This document shows, in pieces, positions 1 to 6,120 of a stretch of DNA of 18,100 bases (the first letter of the stretch is position 1; the number at the start of each line of letters is the position of its first letter). The stretch is from an uncultured Eubacteriales bacterium. GTDB taxonomy: Bacteria > Bacillota > Clostridia > Oscillospirales > Oscillospiraceae. The translations under genes and the position numbers were made by a program. The DNA is taken from assembly GCA_902475455.1 (NCBI GenBank), contig CABRZO010000029.1, positions 1-18,100 on the forward strand, given 5' to 3'. A model generated the notes under the pieces. That model was given only the letters and a program-made list of their open reading frames with translations. It made no database searches and was not told the origin of the DNA.

Positions 1-1566
1 ACCGGAGGGTCTGGCGGTGGCGCTCACGCAGTGATGTTCGCCGCCACATCCAATAACTCTGATTTTTACGACTACCAGATAGAAGCGGGCGCTGTGGGCG
101 TGTACTACACCGAGGACGGTGGTTACTCCACCACTGTCACCATCGACGGTGTGGACTATGAGATCTCCGACGGAGCCTGGGGCTGCATCGGTTACAGTGC
201 CATCACCTCTCTGGCGGAGTCAGACATGACTCTGGCCTTTGAATATTATCTGGATGCCGACTACGATTTTTCCACTGAGTTCCAGGCCCAGCTGGCAGAG
301 TATCTGTCTGCGGCCTATATGGAGTATATCAACGAGCAGGAGCTCTCTGTCAACGAAGCTGATGTGGGATTTGATCTGAACGGAGACGGCGATATGGAGG
401 ATACCATTGCTCTGACCATCGAATACGACCCGGATGCTTATCCTGAGACCAATGGCTATTACGGCACTTATTTGGATCTGTATCTGGCGGAATTTACGCA
501 GAATCTCCAGTGGTATGTGGACAATTTGGATTATGCCGAGGACTGGACCTGGTTCGATGCGGACGGCAATGCACTCAGCGATGAGGAAGTGGCCGCTATG
601 ACCACAGAGGACAAGGCTGAGGCTTTCTTAGAGGGCCGCTATGCGGAAGGTTCTGCCGGCGCCATGGGCGGTGGTATGATGGACGGCGGACCAGGTGACA
701 GAATGGGTGGCGGTCGCGGCGACACTATGGGTGATCTGCCGGACGGCGATTTGCCAGATGGCAATTTGCCGGACGGTGAGTTGCCTTCTAATTTGGAAAA
801 TGATCAGGCGAACCATGACACTGATGACAACGATGGTGAAATGATCGTAGGTACCCCCGATGCCGGTACTACCCAGGCTTCCGGCAGCAGTGTGGACTCC
901 AATAACTACTCCACCTATGAGGAAATGGTGGAAGCTTACCGGGCCGACATCGAAAGCATTGAGGCTGGTGACGAATACGGCAATAATCTGGTGGAGCTCT
1001 ATAATCCTTTGAATTATGTTGGTGCGGAAGACACGGAAAATCCCACTTGGGTGAAGATCCTCTGCGGTGCGGCTGAGGGTGACATCTCTATGTTTAATTC
1101 ACTCAACCTTCAGATCGCCATGTTGAATTCCGGCATTGATGCAGAAATCGAATGGCAGTGGGATGGCGGTCATGTGCCCTCTGAGGTGCTGGGTGACTCC
1201 TTCAGTCTGTACGTGGATCAGATGTATGGTGAATATGTAGACGGCGCTGCCACGATCACAAAAGCTGCGGCTGAGCCCCAGACCACCAACGGCACAGCCA
1301 CGGAGGCCACCGGTACAGATCTCACAAGCTGGGTCAGTCTGACCGATGGGCAGGTCTCTTTCTCCCTGGCTGAAGCAGCCGCATACCGTACCGCTGGAGC
1401 CAGCAAAGCCATGCCTGGCTTCGATGTGATTGATTACGGTCAGGAAGATTATGTGTTCGGCACAGCCGAGCAGGACGCCAGACACTGGGATTCGGTTCTG
1501 TTGGATATCTTCGAAACCTATTCTGATGTGCTTGCCCCTCTGTTCAATAGTGGAAAGGCACAATAA
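1..1566 (+). CDS. Secreted alpha/beta-hydrolase, tannase/feruloyl-esterase-like (5' end outside window)
   Basis: The frame is open from base 1, so this is the C-terminal part of a larger protein; the GTG/ATG at 31/34 are internal. It starts in a nucleophile elbow, GGSGGGAHA, with the presumed catalytic Ser at 10-12. The acid is probably the Asp of GAAEGD (1081-1083) and the base the His of GGHVPSE (1171-1173), which gives a Ser-Asp-His triad in the right order for subtype-B tannase/feruloyl-esterase-type hydrolases. The segment after the elbow (IGYSAITSLAESDM) also resembles that family. Between Ser and Asp lies a large acidic, Tyr-rich cap, then a Gly/Met-rich stretch and LPDG repeats (about 650-790). 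The expected role is cleavage of ester-linked plant phenolics or other esters outside the cell; the substrate is not visible. The low basic content fits secretion, but the signal peptide is off-window. A generic carboxylesterase is the main alternative. Confidence 0.6.
   Translation, partial: TGGSGGGAHAVMFAATSNNSDFYDYQIEAGAVGVYYTEDGGYSTTVTIDGVDYEISDGAWGCIGYSAITSLAESDMTLAFEYYLDADYDFSTEFQAQLAEYLSAAYMEYINEQELSVNEADVGFDLNGDGDMEDTIALTIEYDPDAYPETNGYYGTYLDLYLAEFTQNLQWYVDNLDYAEDWTWFDADGNALSDEEVAAMTTEDKAEAFLEGRYAEGSAGAMGGGMMDGGPGDRMGGGRGDTMGDLPDGDLPDGNLPDGELPSNLENDQANHDTDDNDGEMIVGTPDAGTTQASGSSVDSNNYSTYEEMVEAYRADIESIEAGDEYGNNLVELYNPLNYVGAEDTENPTWVKILCGAAEGDISMFNSLNLQIAMLNSGIDAEIEWQWDGGHVPSEVLGDSFSLYVDQMYGEYVDGAATITKAAAEPQTTNGTATEATGTDLTSWVSLTDGQVSFSLAEAAAYRTAGASKAMPGFDVIDYGQEDYVFGTAEQDARHWDSVLLDIFETYSDVLAPLFNSGKAQ
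733..789 (+). repeat. In-frame 15-bp LPDG tandem repeat
   Basis: Three and a half 15-base units encode D-LPDG-D-LPDG-N-LPDG-E-LPS. They follow a Gly/Met-rich stretch (roughly 655-725) inside the hydrolase cap. The acidic, Pro/Gly-rich composition suggests a flexible or Ca-binding linker that varies in copy number. Confidence 0.75.
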
Positions 1567-1582
1567 AGTGCAGCAGGCATCA

Positions 1583-1618
1583 ATTGGCCGGTCAAACCAA
1601 ATGGTTTGACCGGCCAAT
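1583..1618. terminator. Perfect 17-bp palindrome after the hydrolase gene (terminator-like, no T tract)
   Basis: Arms 1583-1599 and 1602-1618 are exact reverse complements around a 2-base centre, 17 bases after the hydrolase stop. The position suggests a transcription end or RNA-protecting hairpin. No run of T follows on either side, so a classical rho-independent terminator is not supported. Confidence 0.45.
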
Positions 1619-1710
1619 GCATTCCAAACACCAGGGCCCGAGATTACAGAGGCGGCGTCCGTAAATTCCGGATTTTGATGATTAACTGGAAAGCAAGCGC
1701 ATTATGATGT

Positions 1711-1848
1711 ATGACATTATCATTATTGGAGCAGATCCTGCAGGCTGCTATGGGAGAGTTTACGGAGAAGGGGGTTCTGAGGGCCTCCCTGCGGCAGATT
1801 GTGAAACTGGCTGGCGTTACCACCGGTGCACTCTTCGGAAGGTACTGA
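1711..1848 (+). pseudogene. Remnant of a TetR-family regulator (N-terminal HTH only)
   Basis: Reading from the ATG at 1711 gives a 45-residue peptide. It contains ILQAAMGEFTEKG and LRQIVKLAGVTTGALFGRY, a good match to the first three helices of TetR regulators (helix-turn-helix with the VTTGALF recognition segment). A TGA at 1846 ends it where helix 4 should begin. The same frame after the stop gives only weak TetR-like sequence for about 25 codons, and no ligand-binding domain can be found. The surrounding 1620-2130 stretch is AT-richer and shows no other intact gene, so this is a decayed fragment. Confidence 0.55.
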
Positions 1849-2134
1849 CAGTACGGGTTACCCGCCCTGGTTGTACGAGTTGGGGAAAATCTACCTGCCG
1901 CGAAAGAGACAGCAGAGGAAGGAGGGGAAAAAACAGGAATTTTCATATGCTTTAATTCCCCAGTAACTATAATTCGTATGCTTAGTTTGAGCAGTGATCA
2001 TCTTTGAATAACGATCTCTAATCCGAAACAGCGGAGATTAACGGAGCCAGTATGCGTTTGCTAAAAGAAGCGTTATTTTTTCCGATGCTCTGAGGGGGGC
2101 AATATCCTCGGTTGGCGCAAAGAATGGCGTTGCA

Positions 2135-2163
2135 TTGACAGGATGAAAGCGGTTAGCTATAAT
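2135..2163 (+). promoter_or_regulatory. Consensus sigma-A promoter for the DtxR-like regulator
   Basis: A perfect -35 TTGACA (2135-2140) and a perfect -10 TATAAT (2158-2163) are separated by exactly 17 bp. Such a strong promoter would need repression, and the -10 box lies inside a GTTAG/TTAAC dyad (2152-2167). Confidence 0.8.
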
Positions 2164-2167
2164 TAAC
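2152..2167. promoter_or_regulatory. Putative operator A (GTTAG-N6-TTAAC dyad over the -10 box)
   Basis: A 16-bp imperfect dyad (one mismatch from GTTAG-N6-CTAAC) whose centre is the TATAAT -10 element. The same dyad occurs at 2218-2233 and 3267-3282. TTAG/CTAA arms are typical of DtxR-family operators, so the adjacent DtxR-like regulator is the likely ligand. Confidence 0.55.
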
Positions 2168-2182
2168 TAAAAGGGCAGAGCA

Positions 2183-2208
2183 GTGCTGGCATCCGGCACG
2201 ACTTTTTT
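2183..2208 (+). terminator. Terminator-like hairpin in the leader of the regulator gene
   Basis: GTGCTGG (2183-2189) pairs with CCGGCAC (2193-2199), including one G-U pair, across a 3-base loop. Six T follow at 2203-2208. It lies between the strong promoter and the GTG start at 2250, so transcripts from that promoter must pass it. It could be an attenuator, or it could make a roughly 40-nt leader RNA. Confidence 0.5.
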
Positions 2209-2217
2209 GAGAAATGG

Positions 2218-2233
2218 GTTAGATTAAACTAAC
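2218..2233. promoter_or_regulatory. Putative operator B (GTTAG-N6-CTAAC dyad)
   Basis: Perfect 5-bp arms GTTAG (2218-2222) and CTAAC (2229-2233) around six bases, ending just before the ribosome site (2236-2243) of the regulator gene. It matches operator C before the heme operon exactly in its arms and spacing, which suggests autoregulation. Confidence 0.6.
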
Positions 2234-2249
2234 TGATAGGAGAATTACT

Positions 2250-3074
2250 GTGTCACAGAGTGGAGAGATTTTAAAATTGCGGATTCTGCTTTGTTTTTTG
2301 CAAGCAGGGGAACGGTGCACCGTATCCGGGATTGCCCGTACTTTAGGGGAGGAAAAATACAGCGTCAGCCGCAGTCTGAGTGAGTTGGAACGGGAAGGGC
2401 TGTTGGATCGCAGCAATCCCCGGCGGCCTTTGCTGACCCAACTGGGCCAGCAAAGGGCCTGGAAAGATGCCAAGCGAGTGGAACGTTTGACAGACCATCT
2501 CGTTTATGAAGGAGTAAGCTTGGAGCATGCCCGTCGTGATGCCATTCAAATGGCGTTGTACTGCTCGGAACCGACGCTTAATGCCATGATCCGCACCGAG
2601 CAAATGGCTCGGTTGAAAGACGAACTGGGGGAGTTGCGGCAATTCAGTGGCACGAGGCTTTGCGGTCAGATGAAGGACGGTGTGTACACGTTGCCGTTTG
2701 CCCTCTACAGCATGGGACCTGGTGGAGGCAGTAGTCCGGTGCGGAATGACTGGGGATTTGCCTGGTACTGCAATCTTTCGGTGAAAGACGGACGAGGAAG
2801 GGTTCAGCTCCGGGCTGTTTCACTGGAGCCTGGGGAGAATGGGGATGCGGGGCGAACCAGAGTGCGTCATCTGATGTATTTCTCTGGGGGAGAATATATC
2901 TATGCGGAAAACAACGGGGGAATCTTCTCCTTTCCGGCCGGAGCGCTGGAATTTGTGGTATTGGGTGGAGAGCATTGCCGCACTTTCCATGGCAGTGTCA
3001 GCCTGCAATTGGATCAGGGAAGCTGGAAGGGGGAAAACCGCCGGATGAGCGGATTATTCACACTGCTGCTCTGA
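2250..3074 (+). CDS. DtxR/MntR-like transcriptional regulator with extra beta-rich C-terminal domain
   Basis: 274 residues from a GTG start preceded by GATAGGAGA at good spacing. Residues 6-63 form a winged helix-turn-helix (VSGIARTLG, then YSVSRSLSELEREGLL). Residues 65-110 match the DtxR/MntR dimerisation helices; they align by eye to B. subtilis MntR without gaps. The MntR metal ligands D8, E11, H77, E99, E102 and H103 are here L, R, V, I, A and L, so canonical Mn/Fe sensing is unlikely. Residues about 135-274 are an added beta-rich domain (DGVYTLPFALY, then LSVKDGRGRVQLRAV, later GSVSLQLDQGSW) whose strand pattern recalls NEAT/Shp heme-binding sandwiches; this link is inference. The gene lies directly upstream of the heme operon, and three shared dyads suggest that it represses itself and that operon. 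A MarR-like label is the main alternative name. Confidence 0.7.
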   Translation: MSQSGEILKLRILLCFLQAGERCTVSGIARTLGEEKYSVSRSLSELEREGLLDRSNPRRPLLTQLGQQRAWKDAKRVERLTDHLVYEGVSLEHARRDAIQMALYCSEPTLNAMIRTEQMARLKDELGELRQFSGTRLCGQMKDGVYTLPFALYSMGPGGGSSPVRNDWGFAWYCNLSVKDGRGRVQLRAVSLEPGENGDAGRTRVRHLMYFSGGEYIYAENNGGIFSFPAGALEFVVLGGEHCRTFHGSVSLQLDQGSWKGENRRMSGLFTLLL

Positions 3075-3078
3075 TTTC

Positions 3079-3094
3079 GTTGCAGGAGCGCAAC
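3079..3094. promoter_or_regulatory. Dyad GTTGC-N6-GCAAC, copy 1
   Basis: 5-bp arms GTTGC (3079-3083) and GCAAC (3090-3094), followed by AAA, begin 5 bp after the regulator's stop codon. The same arms, spacing and trailing AAA recur at 3167-3185. Confidence 0.4.
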
Positions 3095-3163
3095 AAACTA
3101 TGCAGATGAATTATCTGGGGAATTTCGGGAAAGCTTTTCTGACTTGAAGGGAAAAAGGCGATT

Positions 3164-3185
3164 TTTGTTGCGAAAGTGCAACAAA
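3164..3185. promoter_or_regulatory. Dyad GTTGC-N6-GCAAC, copy 2, extended to 8-bp arms
   Basis: TTTGTTGC (3164-3171) and GCAACAAA (3178-3185) are perfect arms around six bases. The site lies 30-51 bp upstream of the -10 box of the heme operon, where an activator or a repressor could act on RNA polymerase. Confidence 0.5.
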
Positions 3186-3211
3186 GTCACACTATACTTA
3201 TTTGCGTGCTT

Positions 3212-3220
3212 TGCTATAAT
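3212..3220 (+). promoter_or_regulatory. Extended -10 promoter of the heme operon
   Basis: TGC-TATAAT at 3212-3220 is a perfect extended -10 element. No good -35 is seen 16-18 bp upstream, which fits an activator-dependent or extended -10 promoter. The predicted start near 3227 gives a leader of about 80 nt. Confidence 0.6.
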
Positions 3221-3231
3221 ATCTCTTGGCA

Positions 3232-3258
3232 GATCGCCGCAAGGCGGTCATTTGTTTT
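3232..3258 (+). terminator. GNRA-loop hairpin with T-rich tail in the heme operon leader
   Basis: GATCGCC (3232-3238) pairs with GGCGGTC (3243-3249) around a GCAA tetraloop, followed by TTTGTTTT at 3251-3258. It sits a few bases after the predicted transcription start and before the operator, so it may be an attenuator or a 5' stabilising hairpin. The layout mirrors the leader of the regulator gene. Confidence 0.4.
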
Positions 3259-3266
3259 CAAAAGAG

Positions 3267-3282
3267 GTTAGTTTTGGCTAAC
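3267..3282. promoter_or_regulatory. Putative operator C (GTTAG-N6-CTAAC dyad) before the heme operon
   Basis: Perfect arms GTTAG (3267-3271) and CTAAC (3278-3282), downstream of the promoter and 27 bp before the first gene. The arms and spacing are identical to operator B. A position downstream of the -10 fits a roadblock type of repression. Confidence 0.6.
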
Positions 3283-3309
3283 TACATTGATTAGATAAGG
3301 GGTAAGAGA

Positions 3310-4221
3310 ATGAACATCAAATTGGCATTGAAACGGTGCGCATTGGGCCTGGCGGTTGTTTTGGCGCTGCCGGCGCTGTTTGTCCCAGCCCGGGCCGTGG
3401 AGCTGTCGGAATTGGCACCGGGCAGTTATCCGGTGGGCGCTACTTTGAGCTGCTATGTTAACGCCATGGGGGGCGTAGAGTTTGGCCAGCCCCTTCTGGA
3501 AGCAGCAGAGCTGAACGTGGCGGAGGACGGTGCTGCTGCGCTGACGCTAAGTCTGGGAAAGAGCAGCGTCACCATTTACAGCGTAACCTGTGACACTTTT
3601 GTTGATGCTGCACCGGACGCAGCGTCAGAATATCGAGGAGTGGACAACGGAACCCTGGGCTATTATGACAGTCAGGGCACCTTGCATACGGAAGATGTAA
3701 GTTATACCCTCAGCCAGGATACGGCGCTGAATCCCAGGGATGAGGAAGTGGCCTATGTGGACTCCATTACATTTCCTATCACGGAATTGCGGGATGAGAT
3801 CAACCTGACCATGTATATCAACAGCAATGTGATGGGCGTTCAGTTCTGTAACCCCAACGATGCTGCAGAAACTTCCACCTATGCTTGCACGCTGACGGTG
3901 GATTGGGGCAGTCTGACCGGAGCCGCTGCCACAGATCAGTCCTCAGAGGAGGCCACGGAAACCACTGATGCTGATACGGAATCGTCGGTGACTAATATGG
4001 ACGGGCTGAATTTGCATGAGATGGATTCCGGAGAAACGGTGTCTGACTCTGGGACTGGGGATACAGCCCAGACAACAGAGCATATTTCTGCAGATGATCG
4101 GAGTCCTATGACCGTGATCGGTGTGTCAGCAGGTGGGTGCCTGATGGTGGCTGGTGCGACGATGGTGCTGGTAGGATGGATGAAAGCTAGAAAGGAGTCG
4201 GTGAGAGATGAGAAGTCTTAA
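3310..4221 (+). CDS. Membrane-anchored Shp-like heme-binding surface protein
   Basis: 303 residues; AAGGGG ribosome site about 8 bp before the ATG. It has a signal peptide (1-29, cleavage near PARA-VE), then one Shp-like beta domain (about 40-201), a Thr/Ser/Asp/Glu-rich stalk (205-265), a transmembrane helix (about 267-290) and a basic tail, so it stays on the outer membrane face. The domain carries CYVNAMGGVEFG (Met53) and INSNVMGVQF (Met175), shared with the two later paralogues. Streptococcal Shp, a NEAT-like protein, binds heme with two Met; its second ligand lies in a similar MG-x2-V-x-F context, so Met53 and Met175 are the candidate axial ligands. Position first in the uptake operon, overlapping the lipoprotein gene by 14 bp, suggests that it hands heme to the transporter. 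The family assignment is by pattern, not by search. Confidence 0.65.
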   Translation: MNIKLALKRCALGLAVVLALPALFVPARAVELSELAPGSYPVGATLSCYVNAMGGVEFGQPLLEAAELNVAEDGAAALTLSLGKSSVTIYSVTCDTFVDAAPDAASEYRGVDNGTLGYYDSQGTLHTEDVSYTLSQDTALNPRDEEVAYVDSITFPITELRDEINLTMYINSNVMGVQFCNPNDAAETSTYACTLTVDWGSLTGAAATDQSSEEATETTDADTESSVTNMDGLNLHEMDSGETVSDSGTGDTAQTTEHISADDRSPMTVIGVSAGGCLMVAGATMVLVGWMKARKESVRDEKS

Positions 4222-5130
4222 GAGGATCTTGGCCGGCCTCCTGTGCTGTGGTGCGCTGCTGTTAGGGGGCTGTGGGGCCGCTACGGGATCCCAGCCTCAG
4301 ACTGGAGGAGAAGGGGCTTCGTCCCTGGAGGCGGACATGCCGGATCAGCCCGCCCTGGCAGTTACCTCGGTAGCCATCTGTGAAATTCTGGATGAATTGG
4401 ACTATGACAATGTAATTGGTATTCCGGAGACCAGTTCTCAGCTGCCGGAGCGCTATGCCGGAGTCAACACCATCGGAGCGCCCATGACACCGGATTACGA
4501 GATCTTGAAGAGTTTGGAACCGGATCTGGTACTTTCTCCCCAGACGCTGGAAAGTTCGCTGGCGGCAGATTATACCGCGGCGGGGCTGAGTTCCGCCTTT
4601 TTGGATCTGAGTAGTGTGGCGGGGATGTATCAGGCCATTACATCTCTGGGGGAACTGCTGGATCGGCAGCAGCAGGCCCAAACGCTGGTGGATGACTATG
4701 AGTCCTATATGGCTGATTATCAGGCAGCCAATGGGGAGGAAGGGCCTTCGGTCCTGCTGCTGATGTGCTTCCCGGATGGGTTTTACCTGGTAGCCACGGA
4801 ACAAAGCTATGTTGGCAATCTGGTGGAGCTGGCTGGGGGCGTCAATGTTTACAGCGGCTATGAAGGAGATCAGAGCGGATTTGCCACCATCAACCCGGAG
4901 GATATGGTGCAGAAGGATCCGGACAAAATTCTGGTGTCGCCCATTATTCGGAGGAGGCCGCCTTCGCCTATATGGAGGATGAGTTTGAGACCAACCCGGC
5001 CTGGCAGTACTACCAGGCGGTGGAAGACGGGGAGATCTATTATCTGCCCTCCAGCTGTTTTGGTATGAGCGCAACCTTGTCCTGGACTGAGGCGCTGGAT
5101 TATCTGCAGCCCGTCCTGTATGGAGGTTGA
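4208..5130 (+). pseudogene. Heme ABC transporter substrate-binding lipoprotein (IsdE/HtsA-like), frameshifted
   Basis: It begins with a lipoprotein signal peptide (LLLGGC, Cys22) and then shows the type III binding-protein fold. GAPMTPDYE (Met93) corresponds to the heme-ligand Met region of IsdE/HtsA. The frame from 4208 runs to a stop at 5066-5068, but after codon 4934 it loses all similarity. The -1 frame resumes at about 4939 with AHYSEEAAFAYM, DEFETNP and FGMSATL, a clear IsdE-type C-terminus ending at the TGA 5128-5130. One base appears to be missing in 4934-4941, next to the His codon (4942-4944) that should supply the second heme ligand. The normal stop lies 3 bp before the permease ATG, as expected in this operon. 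No slippery heptamer is seen, so this is a mutation or a sequence error rather than programmed shifting. If the deletion is real, the truncated protein lacks the His ligand. Confidence 0.75.
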
Positions 5131-5133
5131 CCT

Positions 5134-6120
5134 ATGGCGCAAAAAACAGCTGCTGCCCGGGTGGCGGCAGTGTTTCTGCTGACGGTGGCAGCTATCCTGG
5201 GACTGCTGCTCTGGGCAGTCCAGGCAGGCGGCCTGGAAGTGGGGGTCGGCCAGCTGCTGCGGGGGATCTTTATCCGCTATGACAAAGATGTGGCGGTGGT
5301 GCTCCAGCTTCGTTTTCCTCGCATTGCCGTGGCGCTGCTGGGGGGGATGCTGATGTCGGTGTCCGGTGTGTTGATGCAGGCGGTTATGCGCAACCCTCTT
5401 GCGGATCCGGGGATCATTGGCGTAACCTCCGGAGCGGCCTTGAGTGCCACCGTTGCCTCGTTGCTGCTTCCAGCTTTGGCGGTTTGGGCTCCGCTATTCT
5501 CTTTTTTGGGCGGTATGGTTGCCTTTGCCATCGTCTATCTGTTGGCCTGGAACGGGCAGGTCAGCCCGGTACGGCTGATTCTGGTGGGCGTGGCGGTAAA
5601 CGCCTGTTTCAGCGGGTTGAATTCCGCCTTCAGCGTCAGCTATACCGGGGCCGCCAGTCTGGTCAATGGCAATATATCCCTCCAGACTTGGAGCGAGGCC
5701 AGACTGTTGCTGATTTGTGGGGCGGTGGGATTGATCTGCTGTATGGTGCTGGCAAGACAGTGCAATTTGCTGGCGCTGACGGATCAGACCGCCCATGGGT
5801 TGGGGGTTCGGGTCAACCGGTCCCGTTTTCTGATCTCCGTGCTCTCCGTCCTGATGGCCGGCGTGTTTACGGCGGTCATTGGCAGTGTCAGCTTTTTGGG
5901 ATTGGTTGTGCCGCACATTGCCCGGCTGCTGGTGGGCAGCAACCATAAAGTGTTGATCCCTTACAGTGCCCTGCTGGGGGCGTTGATCTTCCTGCTGGCA
6001 GATACCGTGGGGCGCACTATCGCTTATCCCTATGAAATCAGCGCCTCGGTGATTATGGCGGTGGTGGGAGGACCTGCCTTTATCGTTCTTCTGAAAAGGA
6101 GCAAACGTCTGTATGGTTGA
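5134..6120 (+). CDS. Heme/iron-complex ABC transporter permease (FecCD family)
   Basis: 328 residues, almost wholly hydrophobic, of normal length for the BtuC/FecCD/HtsB family (about ten membrane helices). Family blocks are clear: RFPRIAVALLGGMLMSVSG, then MQAVMRNPLADPGIIGV early on, FLGLVVPHIARLLVG (the coupling region that contacts the ATPase), and a C-terminal block with LADTVGRTI and PAFIVLL. GGAGG lies 7 bp before the ATG and overlaps the end of the lipoprotein gene, so the two are translationally coupled. It ends with an ATGGTTGA overlap into the ATPase. It should form the membrane channel that moves heme delivered by the lipoprotein; substrate specificity is inferred from the neighbours. 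Confidence 0.9.
   Translation: MAQKTAAARVAAVFLLTVAAILGLLLWAVQAGGLEVGVGQLLRGIFIRYDKDVAVVLQLRFPRIAVALLGGMLMSVSGVLMQAVMRNPLADPGIIGVTSGAALSATVASLLLPALAVWAPLFSFLGGMVAFAIVYLLAWNGQVSPVRLILVGVAVNACFSGLNSAFSVSYTGAASLVNGNISLQTWSEARLLLICGAVGLICCMVLARQCNLLALTDQTAHGLGVRVNRSRFLISVLSVLMAGVFTAVIGSVSFLGLVVPHIARLLVGSNHKVLIPYSALLGALIFLLADTVGRTIAYPYEISASVIMAVVGGPAFIVLLKRSKRLYG

Noticed and set aside
1583..1618. Palindromes at 1583-1618 and 10349-10389 as parts of a CRISPR array or insertion element ends
   Set aside because: Each is single, with unrelated sequence, no spacer-repeat series and no transposase or target-site duplication nearby.
1704..1955. An ORF beginning MMYDIIIIGADPAG, like the FAD-binding start of a thioredoxin reductase
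   Set aside because: The similarity stops after about 15 residues, and the third Gly of the motif is replaced by Asp. The neighbouring frame from 1711 gives a continuous TetR HTH match across the same bases, so this is a chance shadow.
4915..4945. Programmed -1 frameshifting as the cause of the broken lipoprotein frame
   Set aside because: No X-XXY-YYZ slippery heptamer in the right frame, and proteins of this family are not known to need frameshifting; a one-base deletion or sequencing error is simpler.
4262..5074. Open minus-strand frame opposite the lipoprotein gene
   Set aside because: Arg/Pro/His-rich with no motif or ribosome site; antisense shadow.
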